Shown here in pieces: positions 17,410 to 29,757 of a stretch of 41,144 nucleotides of DNA; positions within the stretch are counted from its first letter, which is position 1; each line of letters starts with the position of its first letter. Where the stretch lies: NCBI RefSeq assembly GCF_000764495.1, contig NZ_JRLB01000027.1, forward strand, positions 7,937 through 49,080. Reading direction: 5' to 3'. The DNA is from Nitrincola sp. A-D6 (GTDB taxonomy: Bacteria > Pseudomonadota > Gammaproteobacteria > Pseudomonadales > Balneatricaceae). The translations under genes were made by a program, and so were the position numbers. The notes under the pieces were generated by a model. It was not told where the DNA came from, did no database searches, and worked only from the letters and a program-made list of their open reading frames with translations.

Positions 17410-19217
17410 GGCACGCCCAGTGCCTCAATTTCCTGCCAGTAACGCTGGTACTCGGGACTGTCCTGACGGGTAAAGTTGAGGTTACGAAACAAGCTGGTCA
17501 AATGCACGAAATGCTTACGCACCAACTCTTTGGTGGTCAAGGCTGGCAAGTTTTCCAGACTCCGGGTCAGTAAACGAAACAGGTCTCGCTGCCGGGCAAT
17601 CGGTACGGAAATATCCACCGGATCGAACGCATCCTGCTGCAGATACACCTGATCCAGACATTGTGACTTCTGCCAGAGAATATAATCCTCCAGCGTTACA
17701 CCTTCTTCACCGGTCACCTGCATCATCTGCTGTACTTCTTCGCCCTTTCTCAGCAATAGCAGCATTTCACGTACCTGCGGTACCCAATCCTTATCCATAT
17801 GCTCGGCAAACCAGTCTTCCAGTTGCTCCAGATAGCGTGACCAGGAGATTAACGGGTCCACGGATGGATAAGCACGTTTATAAGCACGCTCAGCACTCAA
17901 ACCCAGGAAGGTTTTCACCGTGCGCAGCGTTGACTGGGTTACCGGCTCTTCAAAGTTACCACCCGCAGGCGATACCGTACCGATCAGTGTCAGACTGCCC
18001 ATGGAACCGTCATTGGTGCGCACCAGACCAGCCCGCTCATACAATGCTCGCACCGCTGAATCCAGATAAGCAGGGAAAGCCTCTTCACCAGGAATCTCTT
18101 CCAGACGTCCGGAGGTTTCACGCATCGCCTGCGCCCAGCGCGAGGTAGAATCAGCTATCAACAACACGTTATAGCCCATCTGACGATAATATTCGCTGAT
18201 GGTGATACCGGTGTAGATGGAAGCTTCGCGCGCAGCAACCGGCATGGAAGAGGTGTTACAGATGATCACCGTACGATCCATCAGTGTGCCACCTTTGGGA
18301 TCAGGCGTTTTCGGGAATTCAGTGATGGTCTCCACCACTTCACCCGCACGCTCGCCACAAGCCACTATAACCACGATATCGACATCCGAATAGCGGGATA
18401 TCAAGCTTTGCAACACGGTTTTACCTGCACCGAAAGGTCCAGGTATACAGGCTGTGCCGCCTTTTGCTACCGGAAAAAAAGTGTCAATCAAGCGGATAGT
18501 GGTCAGCATCGGCTCATGCGGGTACATACGCTCACTGTAACCGGCACGTAACAGATCGCGGTTCACCGGAATACGCACAGGCCAGAACTGTTGCATACAC
18601 ACTTCATGTTCCTGCCCGCGCTGATCACGCAAGCGCACCACCGGTGTGGTGACGGTAAAGCTACCCTCCTGAACCCAGGTCACTTCAGCTTCACCGCGTA
18701 AATTAAACGGCACCATGATTTTATGATTAAAGCGCCGTTCCTGAACCTTGCCGAGCACATCACCGGCTTTAACCCGTGAGCCTATTTTAACTAGTGGCTG
18801 AAAGGCCCAGTGCTGCTGCTGATCGATACCATCAACATCCAGCCCCCGCGGCAGAAAGAAGCCATGCTGCCCGGCAATCAATTCCAGCGGATTTTGCAAA
18901 CCATCATAAATTTGTCCGAGAAGTCCTGGACCCAGCGCCACCGAGAGTAGCCGGCTGCTCTGCACCACCACATCACCGATTGAGACACCGCGGGTGTTCT
19001 CAAACACCTGCACATCGGCTTCACCATGGCGAACACGCAGCACCTCAGCCTGTAAGCGTTCCTGACGCCCATCGGCTGGCAAGCGTGCGGGACAGATATA
19101 CACCACCTCGTTTTTGACCAACGCAAAAAACTCGCCTTCACCATCTTTCATCAGACGTATGGTGACAATATCATCGCGCACACCCGCGACGCGCGCGGTT
19201 ACTGGTGTTGCATTCAT
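17403..19217 (-). CDS. ntpA: V/A-type ATPase catalytic subunit A
   Basis: The ATP-hydrolysing or -synthesising subunit of the V1 head. It has 604 residues. The N-terminal beta-barrel (1-70) is followed by the long non-homologous insert typical of A subunits (about 110-190). The P-loop is GPFGAGKTV, followed by ACGERAGEV, a Walker B-like LLIADSTSRWAQA and the SGRLEEIPGEEAFPAYL segment. Start ATG overlaps the upstream TGA (ATGA), indicating coupling to the DUF2764 gene. It is the last gene of the cluster here, whereas in the usual bacterial order A immediately precedes B. Confidence 0.97.
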   Translation of the reverse strand: MNATPVTARVAGVRDDIVTIRLMKDGEGEFFALVKNEVVYICPARLPADGRQERLQAEVLRVRHGEADVQVFENTRGVSIGDVVVQSSRLLSVALGPGLLGQIYDGLQNPLELIAGQHGFFLPRGLDVDGIDQQQHWAFQPLVKIGSRVKAGDVLGKVQERRFNHKIMVPFNLRGEAEVTWVQEGSFTVTTPVVRLRDQRGQEHEVCMQQFWPVRIPVNRDLLRAGYSERMYPHEPMLTTIRLIDTFFPVAKGGTACIPGPFGAGKTVLQSLISRYSDVDIVVIVACGERAGEVVETITEFPKTPDPKGGTLMDRTVIICNTSSMPVAAREASIYTGITISEYYRQMGYNVLLIADSTSRWAQAMRETSGRLEEIPGEEAFPAYLDSAVRALYERAGLVRTNDGSMGSLTLIGTVSPAGGNFEEPVTQSTLRTVKTFLGLSAERAYKRAYPSVDPLISWSRYLEQLEDWFAEHMDKDWVPQVREMLLLLRKGEEVQQMMQVTGEEGVTLEDYILWQKSQCLDQVYLQQDAFDPVDISVPIARQRDLFRLLTRSLENLPALTTKELVRKHFVHLTSLFRNLNFTRQDSPEYQRYWQEIEALGVPH

Positions 19218-19918
19218 GCGTTAAATTCCTCAAACATATTCGCTAGCTGCTGTTGAATACCACTGCTGTGCATTAGCTCATCACTCAGGCCTTCGAAGGC
19301 TGTCAGGGCCGCATCGGCATCACCACTCAGACGCTTTTCGGCCAACCCCCAACGCAAGACAAAACAGATTACGGTTTCCAGGGTAAAATGATGGCTGCGT
19401 TCCGTAGCCAGCAAATTCTGCCACAGATAGTCATCCATCCTGGTTTGCAGATCCCCTGTGCGGCCTTGCTCAAATAACAGTCCCAGCTCTTCCAGATAAT
19501 CAACTTGCGTTTCCAGGCCAAAAAAAGGCTCTTGCCAGTGGCGTCGAATCCAGGGTGTCCAGCGCCCAAAGCCCTGAAAGTGCTCTACGGATGTCTCTGG
19601 ACGGCGGCGGTAGCGAAAAGCGGCCAACAATGTCTGCATTTCCAGACGTAAACCGATGCTGGCCCGCAGAGCTTCTGAAGGAAAACTGTCCAACTGTCGC
19701 TGCCACTGCATCACCCGATCACGATCCGGTAAGGTACTATCACCTTTAGATGGCAGATGATAAAGCTGTTCAGCCAGATTCAATAATTGCCGATCTGCAT
19801 CACTGAGCAAAGTCAGACGCTTTTCCAGCGCAATACGCGACAGGGGTAACTGGGTACACTTCTCCATCTGCTCCTGCAACCAGGGCAGAGCAACTACCAG
19901 AGTATAATAGTCCGCCAC
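19214..19918 (-). CDS. DUF2764 V-ATPase-associated protein, probable C-like subunit
   Basis: A 234-residue protein starting MADYYTLVVALPWL, in the slot between E and A where DUF2764 genes sit in Chlamydia- and Bacteroidetes-type V-ATPase operons. It is alpha-helical with many Trp, Leu and Gln and no signal peptide. By position and helical character it is thought to replace the canonical C (d-like) subunit that connects the D rotor to the K ring; that role is inference. The start is GTG 19918, sharing one base with the ntpE TAG. The end overlaps the ntpA start by 4 bases. Confidence 0.8.
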   Translation of the reverse strand: MADYYTLVVALPWLQEQMEKCTQLPLSRIALEKRLTLLSDADRQLLNLAEQLYHLPSKGDSTLPDRDRVMQWQRQLDSFPSEALRASIGLRLEMQTLLAAFRYRRRPETSVEHFQGFGRWTPWIRRHWQEPFFGLETQVDYLEELGLLFEQGRTGDLQTRMDDYLWQNLLATERSHHFTLETVICFVLRWGLAEKRLSGDADAALTAFEGLSDELMHSSGIQQQLANMFEEFNA

Positions 19919-20598
19919 TAGCGGATCACCCCTTCCAGCAAGGCACGAAAACGCGGCTGCAGGTGTTTCAATAGCACCTGGGCTATGGCTACTTCAGTCA
20001 GGTCAATCTCAACTTCCTTACCACTCAAGCGGATGCGTAGTCCCCGGCCCGCATGAGCATCAAAACTAATTCCCTCACGCAGTAATTCAGCCGATAGCGA
20101 TTGCACAAACTGGCTTAAACGCCCCTGACGATATTCATGAGAGTTGCGGCGCAACTCATCCAGACCAATAAACTCATCCGGCAGCATCACCTCGACTGTA
20201 TGTCCGTCCAAATGCGACTGATCCCGCACCTTGCCAACCAGCTCCAGTATCAGACGACGCATAAATTCGGCGTTATCCATCTGCTGCTCAACCAGGCGCT
20301 CGACCTGATCAGCGAAGCTCAGCGCCATGCTCTCTTTCAGTTCCAGCAACAGATCACGTGCGGCCATTTTTAATGCATCTTCACCGGCCTTGCGTGTCTG
20401 TTCAGCATCGCGCCGAGCTGTCTGACGAATGGTTTCGGCATCATGGCGCGCTTCGTCAAGCAGTTGAGCCGCTTTCAGACGCGCGTCCTGCAGCAGCTTA
20501 TCAGCTTCTGTACGCCCTTTCTGTACGCCCTGATCCCGCAGTTGCTCTATGAGTGCTTCAACGCCGGATGAGGGGTGGTGTTTTTCCTGCTGATTCAT
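19918..20598 (-). CDS. ntpE: V/A-type ATPase peripheral-stalk subunit E
   Basis: Forms the stator stalk that holds A3B3 against the membrane subunit I. It has 226 residues. The first about 115 residues are a long charged coiled coil (EALIEQLRDQGVQKGRTEAD, then Ala/Arg/Glu heptads). The globular C-terminal half includes the GRGLRIRLSGKEVEIDLTE motif region. AGGAG lies 7 bases before ATG 20598. It lies 9 bases after ntpK. No gene for the partner subunit G/H is present in the cluster. Confidence 0.93.
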   Translation of the reverse strand: MNQQEKHHPSSGVEALIEQLRDQGVQKGRTEADKLLQDARLKAAQLLDEARHDAETIRQTARRDAEQTRKAGEDALKMAARDLLLELKESMALSFADQVERLVEQQMDNAEFMRRLILELVGKVRDQSHLDGHTVEVMLPDEFIGLDELRRNSHEYRQGRLSQFVQSLSAELLREGISFDAHAGRGLRIRLSGKEVEIDLTEVAIAQVLLKHLQPRFRALLEGVIR

Positions 20599-20607
20599 AT
20601 GCCACTC

Positions 20608-21054
20608 CTAAGCAGGAACACCTGCACTGATAACCAAGGCAAAGATAAAGGCAAATACCGCAAAGCCTTCGACAATCGCCGCCGGAGCCAGCGACATGCC
20701 GAATATTTCCGGACGAATTTTGGATACATTGATTGCCGATGCACAGCTGCGACCCTGATAAATGGCACTAAACATCAGCGCCAGCCCACAGAGCAAACCG
20801 ATACCGGCCAAACCTGCGGCATTCTCAGGGGTTACATCACGATTCAACGCAAACATCACCACGATGCCATAAATCGATTGAGATGATGGCATGGCCGAAA
20901 TGCCGATATAGCGCCCATGTCCGGTTTCAGTTTCCAGTAAAGCACCCACAGCCGCCTGACCCGCCAGTGAACAGCCGATCATACTGCCTATCGCTCCCAA
21001 TGCCATCGGGCCGTAAAGCCCAGCCCAGCCCAGGGCCATAATCAGGTTGTCCAA
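20608..21054 (-). CDS. ntpK: V/A-type ATPase membrane rotor subunit K (Na+-type ligands)
   Basis: Proteolipid of the rotating membrane ring. It has 148 residues and four helices (about 8-40, 50-70, 78-108, 118-145), a fused double hairpin with a single carboxylate per subunit. Compared with Enterococcus hirae NtpK (known ligands T64, Q65, Q110, E139), the equivalents here are S58, Q59 (in MPSSQSIYG), Q100 (SAIYQGR) and E129 (AAIVEGF). All side chains needed for Na+ are kept, so a sodium pump is inferred. The start is TTG 21054, set by AGGAGG 7 bases upstream. It overlaps the end of ntpI by 13 bases. Confidence 0.95.
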   Translation of the reverse strand: MDNLIMALGWAGLYGPMALGAIGSMIGCSLAGQAAVGALLETETGHGRYIGISAMPSSQSIYGIVVMFALNRDVTPENAAGLAGIGLLCGLALMFSAIYQGRSCASAINVSKIRPEIFGMSLAPAAIVEGFAVFAFIFALVISAGVPA

Positions 21055-22818
21055 GGTGTAACCTCCTGTTTCGAGAAAGGCCGGAAGGCATAGCCTTCAT
21101 CTGCCAGACTCCAGTTATAAAATTCAATAAGGTTCAGACGCAGCCCGTGAATCACCCCACTGACCACAGTCAGTATAAAGTTCAGCATATGACCTGCCAA
21201 TAAAATCAATACTTTAAGAAACATACCAATGCCCGGCAATGCCGTAGCCACATCGGTCGACAGCTGGTTGAAGGTAATAGCCAAAGACGCACTCGCCAGC
21301 CCCAGTGCAAACAGACGCAAGTAGCTCAGCACATCACCGAACATTTTGGTAACATTGGTTAACGCCAGTCCACCCTGCAGCAAGCCACGTAACTGCCAGC
21401 GCTCCTCCTGACCACTCATTCCCAGTACCATCATCAGACCAAGGGCAAATACCACCCAGTGCAGCAGATGAAAGCCTTGCAGCCAACCCAGTAAGGCTGA
21501 CAGTACTGCCAGCGCCCAGCCGACCGATGCCCAGGCCTGCAATGACTGACGCCGGACCCAGGCCATCATCAGGTTTCCCAGGATCAAGTGCAATGCACCT
21601 ATGCTAATTGACAGACGCATCATGTTGTCAAAGTTATTAATATCAATGAATTTTAGCTGCTGCAACCAGTCAAACGGGGCAGCAGCACCAAAGTAACTGC
21701 CAACAGCCACTCCCCAGACAAAACTGGCAAGACTCAGTGTTAACCCGAGCGAACGTAGCCGACGCTGCGTTCGGGTGGCCTGCATCGATTTCCAGTAATA
21801 GGCCAGAATCGCTCCCAGCAGCAGCGCATAACCCGCATCCGACATAATAATGGCAAAGAAGCCGGTGAAGGAAAAAAACACCACACGTGATGGATCCCAG
21901 CTACGGTAGCCCGGCGTCTGAAAAAAGCTCACCACTTCTTGACCACCGCCTAACTGCTCGGAATTTTCCAGCAGTGTGGGGGGATTTCATTCGGATCAGC
22001 GTCTTCGATCAACAGCACCAGTCCCTGACTCTCGGCAAAGGCTTGCAGTTCTTGCAATTGCGTCTCGGCGACCCAGCCTTGCAGCGCAAAAATCTCGCCA
22101 CAATCAAGGGTCTGATCGGCCACTTCAGATAGAAACGCGCTGTCCTGCGTAGCGGCAACACAGCGTTGCAACTGATAAATCCAGCGGGTCAGTGCTTCAC
22201 GCTCAGCCTCAGCCGACTCTAACTCTATCTCAATATCTTCCAGATCCTGCTCTAACTGGCTCAAGGGGATATTGCCAGTCAAAGTCCGTGCCACCGGCAT
22301 ACGATTGGCATCCGGTTCATGCTCGGACAGCACGACAATATAGGCATGCCGGTTATCCCGGTGAACACAGTGCCAGATCAGCCGGAACGCTCCACCACAG
22401 GCATCTGGAAATTTGGTACCAGATAAAACCAGAGTTTCTGCTGCGCCAGGGCATCAGGCTCCGGAAAGCTGAAATCGCCCCAGGGAGTCAGATCAGCAAT
22501 GCGCTTTTCCAGAAAATCCCGTCGCGACATTAACTCCAGACGCCGGGTACGGCTATGATCGATACGGTCGAGCATCTCAACCAGACTGAACTGGCGTGTG
22601 CGCACCACCTGACGGCGTTTTTCGCGACAACTGAGTAAATACTGTAATGCCCGTTTCAGTCGCTCAGGATTGACACTGTCATCTGTCTGCACATGTTGCT
22701 GCGGGTCCTGCAATGGGATGATGTGCATCAGACCCAGCGCCTGCAAAGCATCCAGCATCTGCAGTTTTTCTTCAGCCAGACCGATCAATGCGGCTTTTTT
22801 AAGTTGCAGAATACTCAT
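21042..22818 (-). CDS. ntpI: V/A-type ATPase membrane stator subunit I (two apparent frameshifts)
   Basis: The a-type subunit that provides ion half-channels next to the K ring and anchors the stalks. Two breaks, one near 22382-22383 and one in the G6 run 21978-21983, are each fixed by one added base, giving 592 residues. The cytosolic N-terminal half has coiled coils. The C-terminal half has about seven membrane helices. Diagnostic segments are FFSFTGFFAIIMSDAGY, the LTNVTKMFGDVLSYLRLFAL helix with the conserved Arg (about R502), a second Arg in VIHGLRLNLIEFY (about R561) and ADEGYAFRPF. Its ATG overlaps the ntpD TGA (ATGA). Confidence 0.93.
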
Positions 22819-23417
22819 GAGGTAAGCGCCTGACGTTTGCTCTTGGCTATTTTTGCGCGTACCACACCAGCACGCTCAGCGTCTGCCAGCGCAATACGGA
22901 TTTTACGGATATTAGTCTGAGCTTTGGGAATCAATACTTTATCGAAAAGATTTAAGCGCTGTGTGGTTTTCTGCAAGCCCTGATTAAGCAATTCCAGTCG
23001 CTTATTCAATATCTGGCGGCGGGTTTTGATCTCCACCACCTGCTGCAACTGCGCTGCGAGTTTATCCAGCCAGTGCTCGGTCCCCAGACAGGAATAGGGA
23101 TTGATCACTAGCTCCAGTGAGCCTAGCTCTGGCAAGCGGATGCCAACCAGGTTCACCTCTACCAGCTCAATATGCTTCACTCGGACCAGCTCATCGGCAC
23201 GCCCCTGATAGTTGCTGAGCATACTCAACTGCCCCTTAACACGGGTTTCAACCTCGATCAGCGTCTGATCGTGTTCCCGCAACTGCTGTTGCGTCATTAC
23301 CCGTGCCGCGAGCAGTTGTTTGCGCTTTAAATCCAGAGCTGGAACAAATTTCTGATAAGCTTTTACCTTGCGCCCTTCCTTGTTCAGGGTGCTTTTGTTC
23401 AGTGCCAGGCGCCCCAT
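22815..23417 (-). CDS. ntpD: V/A-type ATPase central rotor subunit D
   Basis: The coiled-coil shaft turning inside A3B3. It has 200 residues. The N-terminal LNKEGRKVKAYQKFVPALDLK and the C-terminal RRQILNKRLELL / RLNLFDKVLIPKAQTNIRKI helices are classic D motifs, and the central segment is the globular loop. ATG 23417 has AGGG 8 bases before it and lies 3 bases after the ntpB stop. No subunit F gene, the usual partner of D, is found nearby. Confidence 0.95.
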   Translation of the reverse strand: MGRLALNKSTLNKEGRKVKAYQKFVPALDLKRKQLLAARVMTQQQLREHDQTLIEVETRVKGQLSMLSNYQGRADELVRVKHIELVEVNLVGIRLPELGSLELVINPYSCLGTEHWLDKLAAQLQQVVEIKTRRQILNKRLELLNQGLQKTTQRLNLFDKVLIPKAQTNIRKIRIALADAERAGVVRAKIAKSKRQALTS

Positions 23418-23420
23418 ACG

Positions 23421-24785
23421 TTAGCCCTGTACAGTCGCAGTATGCGGGAAATACTTGTCTATCAGATCCTGCTTCATCAGCAATTCTTCTGCTTCAAAGC
23501 ATTCCGCCAGAGTCTTCCAGCAAAGGTCCAGCGCTTTTTCCAACGGCAGTGACACCTTGATATCCATAAAACGCCGCTGGAACAGATCACCGAAGCGCAA
23601 TAGGCGCTGGTCGTATTCGGTTAACTCAAATGACATGGCTTGCTTCTGCTGCGCATCCTGTGCCGAGGCATAAAAGCGCACCATGGTGTTCATGATTTGG
23701 CCATGGTCTTCACGAGTTACTTTACCTATCACATGCTGCTTCAGACGTGACAAAGAACCGAACGGGTCCAACACACCATCATGCAGGTAGAACTGTCCTT
23801 CGGTGATGTAGCCGGTATTGTCCGGTACCGGATGGGTAACATCATCACCCGGCATGGTCGTTACCGACAGAATGGTCACTGAACCGGCACCTTTATAGTC
23901 GCAGGCCTTTTCATAACGTCGTGCCAGTTGCGAATAGAGGTCACCAATATAACCGCGGTTCGACGGCACGTGCTCCATCGCCACACCCACCTCTTTGAGT
24001 GCATCGGCATAGGCCGTCATGTCGGTCAGCAACACCAGCACCCGCTTACCTTCTTCAACCGCAAAGCGTTCAGCCACGGCCAAGGCCATATCCGGCACCA
24101 GCAGCGCCTCGACGGTCGGGTCAGAACCCAAGTGGACATACATGACGGTTTTGGCCAGCACCCCCGCCTTTTCAAAAGCCGAGCGGAAGAAATGGTAATC
24201 ATCGAAGATCAATCCGATTCCACCGAACACTACAACATCGGCATCAGCGTTCGCGCCAATCTGTGCCAACAGCTGGTTGTAGGGCTCTCCGGCAACGGAA
24301 AAAATGGGGATTTTCTGACTTTCAACCAACGAATTAAACACATCGATCATCGGTACGTCGGTACGGATCATTCGCGATGCTAACACCCGACGTGCCGGAT
24401 TAACGGTTGGACCATCAATTTCGATATGCGGCTCTTCGGTCAGATCAGGGCCTGCATCGATGGGCACACCCGCACCGGAAAATATACGTCCAAGAATATT
24501 GGTGGAAAAGGCCACCTGCATGGAATGACCCAGAAAACGAATGGTGGCTTTGGTTGAAAGGCCTTTGGTACCGGAAAATACCTGCAGCGATACGGTATCA
24601 CTACCCAGTTCAATGACCTGAGCAAGGCAAGGCAGCTGTGAGGGATCCAGTGGATTTTCAATCAGCGCCAGATCACCAAAGCCGACAGTGCCGGTTTTGT
24701 CACGCTCAGGCTCTGGTACATAGACTTTGACCAGATCACCCACAATTTCCAGAATTCTTGAATAACACAAAAGCAATTGGGACAC
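23421..24785 (-). CDS. ntpB: V/A-type ATPase non-catalytic subunit B
   Basis: Alternates with A in the head and contributes to the nucleotide interface. It has 454 residues. As expected for B there is no working P-loop (the position reads SVAGEPYNQLLAQI). GRIFSGAGVPIDAGP, VNPARRVLASRMIRTDV, VLVLLTDMTAYADALKEV and PSNRGYIGDLYSQLARRYE are strong family signatures. The start is GTG 24785 with AGGA 8 bases upstream; that site lies inside a perfect hairpin. It is the first gene of the cluster, 78 bases downstream of dapB. Confidence 0.97.
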   Translation of the reverse strand: MSQLLLCYSRILEIVGDLVKVYVPEPERDKTGTVGFGDLALIENPLDPSQLPCLAQVIELGSDTVSLQVFSGTKGLSTKATIRFLGHSMQVAFSTNILGRIFSGAGVPIDAGPDLTEEPHIEIDGPTVNPARRVLASRMIRTDVPMIDVFNSLVESQKIPIFSVAGEPYNQLLAQIGANADADVVVFGGIGLIFDDYHFFRSAFEKAGVLAKTVMYVHLGSDPTVEALLVPDMALAVAERFAVEEGKRVLVLLTDMTAYADALKEVGVAMEHVPSNRGYIGDLYSQLARRYEKACDYKGAGSVTILSVTTMPGDDVTHPVPDNTGYITEGQFYLHDGVLDPFGSLSRLKQHVIGKVTREDHGQIMNTMVRFYASAQDAQQKQAMSFELTEYDQRLLRFGDLFQRRFMDIKVSLPLEKALDLCWKTLAECFEAEELLMKQDLIDKYFPHTATVQG

Positions 24786-24791
24786 GGCGCA

Positions 24792-24816
24792 CTTCCTGTA
24801 TAAAACCCACAGGAAG
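24792..24816 (-). promoter_or_regulatory. Hairpin that would sequester the ntpB ribosome binding site
   Basis: Perfect 8-bp inverted repeat CTTCCTGT / ACAGGAAG with a 9-nt A/T-rich loop, ending 6 bases before the GTG start. The start-proximal arm contains the Shine-Dalgarno AGGA. There is no T-run, so it is not a normal dapB terminator. A translational switch or RNA-thermometer-like role is inferred. Confidence 0.6.
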
Positions 24817-24863
24817 ATTAAGCCATGCTTAAGTTACATTTACAATACAACAGGCTGCCTCAA

Positions 24864-26840
<1,977 letters not shown>

Positions 26841-26890
26841 AGTCCGAATCTGATCCGGTTAACGATGACTCCTGCGGGAGCCGGACACGA

Positions 26891-26914
26891 CAACGCGGGC
26901 TGGTGCCCGCGTTG
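26891..26914. other. Intercistronic hairpin between dnaK and dnaJ
   Basis: A perfect 10-bp stem CAACGCGGGC/GCCCGCGTTG with a 4-nt loop and no following T-run. It may protect the dnaK message from 3' decay or partly terminate, producing more DnaK than DnaJ. The function is inferred. Confidence 0.7.
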
Positions 26915-26949
26915 CCTTCATTTCAATAGTTTATGCAGGGTATGAAGGA

Positions 26950-28868
<1,919 letters not shown>

Positions 28869-28929
28869 TTTAATCTCCGTAATCTTTGCCGCTCGGCGAC
28901 ATGAATTCTGTAATGTATCGATGCAACCT

Positions 28930-28957
28930 ATATGGGGTTGTCTAAATGTATTTCAAG
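28930..28957 (-). promoter_or_regulatory. Sigma-32 heat-shock promoter of dnaK
   Basis: On the minus strand CTTGAAA, 13 bases, then CCCCATAT: a near-perfect match to the sigma-32 consensus (CTTGAA, N13-15, CCCCATnT). It lies 62 bases before the dnaK ATG, in the grpE-dnaK gap. Confidence 0.9.
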
Positions 28958-28962
28958 TAATA

Positions 28963-29598
28963 TTACGCTTTCGCTACCATAACCATCGCTGGACGTACCA
29001 AACGACCATTCAGGGTGTAGCCCTTCTGCATGACGGCTACTACGGTATTGGGTTCAGCGTCTGGCGCATCCACCATGGACATGGCCTGATGCAATTCCGG
29101 ATCAAAGACTTCGCCGGTCGGATCAACAGATACCAGATTGAACTTGGCCACACTGCTGACAAACAGATCCAACGTCATTGCTGCACCTTCTCGCAGGGCT
29201 TTAGTGGCCTCATCTTCAGCAGGGCAAGCCTCTATAGTGCGCTCAAGACTGTCGAGAACCGGCAGCAACTCCTGGGCAAACTTATCCAGCGCAAACTTAT
29301 GTGCTTTTTCTACATCCTGCTCGGCACGCCGACGCACATTCTGAATCTCGGCCTGAGCACGCAGCTGCGTATCCAGCACCTCTTTTTTCAGCCGCTCAAT
29401 TTCATCCCGCGCCAGTGCCAGATCACTCTGTTGCGCATCGCTAGCCTGCTGAGCCTGACTGCCCTCATCACTCACATCATCAACTTCGCCTTCAATCACT
29501 TCGGCAGACGTGCTGTCAGGAGCCACATCACCTTCGGCCTTTACCTGCTCAGTGACGTCAAGTGCTTCATCCGACGGTTTCTGCTGATCATTAGCCAT
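28963..29598 (-). CDS. grpE: Nucleotide exchange factor GrpE
   Basis: Releases ADP from DnaK. It has 211 residues. An acidic, low-complexity N-terminus (about 1-58) precedes a long dimerising coiled coil ([20 protein letters not shown] onwards, with [14 protein letters not shown]). The C-terminal beta domain follows, with [11 protein letters not shown] and [17 protein letters not shown], the family signature. AGGAG lies upstream of ATG 29598. First gene of grpE-dnaK-dnaJ, divergent from recN. Confidence 0.97.
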   Translation of the reverse strand: MANDQQKPSDEALDVTEQVKAEGDVAPDSTSAEVIEGEVDDVSDEGSQAQQASDAQQSDLALARDEIERLKKEVLDTQLRAQAEIQNVRRRAEQDVEKAHKFALDKFAQELLPVLDSLERTIEACPAEDEATKALREGAAMTLDLFVSSVAKFNLVSVDPTGEVFDPELHQAMSMVDAPDAEPNTVVAVMQKGYTLNGRLVRPAMVMVAKA

Positions 29599-29641
29599 CC
29601 ACTCTCTCCTGTCATATTTCCAAATCTTGAGACTGTCAGAT

Positions 29642-29670
29642 TAATGGGGTCAAAAAAAATGGATTCAACC
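29642..29670 (-). promoter_or_regulatory. Sigma-32 heat-shock promoter of grpE
   Basis: Minus strand GGTTGAA, 14 bases (containing T8), then CCCCATTA. It matches the sigma-32 consensus at spacing 14 and lies 43 bases before the grpE ATG. Confidence 0.85.
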
Positions 29671-29696
29671 AGGATCAACTATCTTTTCAACAGCAC

Positions 29697-29748
29697 TTGC
29701 AGACCAGCCAAAAATACCTTATACATACTACTGTATAAATAACCATGT
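29697..29748 (+). promoter_or_regulatory. recN sigma-70 promoter with LexA-like SOS box
   Basis: TTGCAG (29697-29702), 17-base spacer and TATACA (29720-29725) form a good promoter, putting transcription start near 29732. Overlapping it, TACTGTATAAATAACCATGT (29729-29748) matches the LexA consensus CTG-N10-CAG except for a final T. recN is a classic LexA-repressed gene, so this is expected. Confidence 0.7.
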
Positions 29749-29757
29749 ATGACGACT

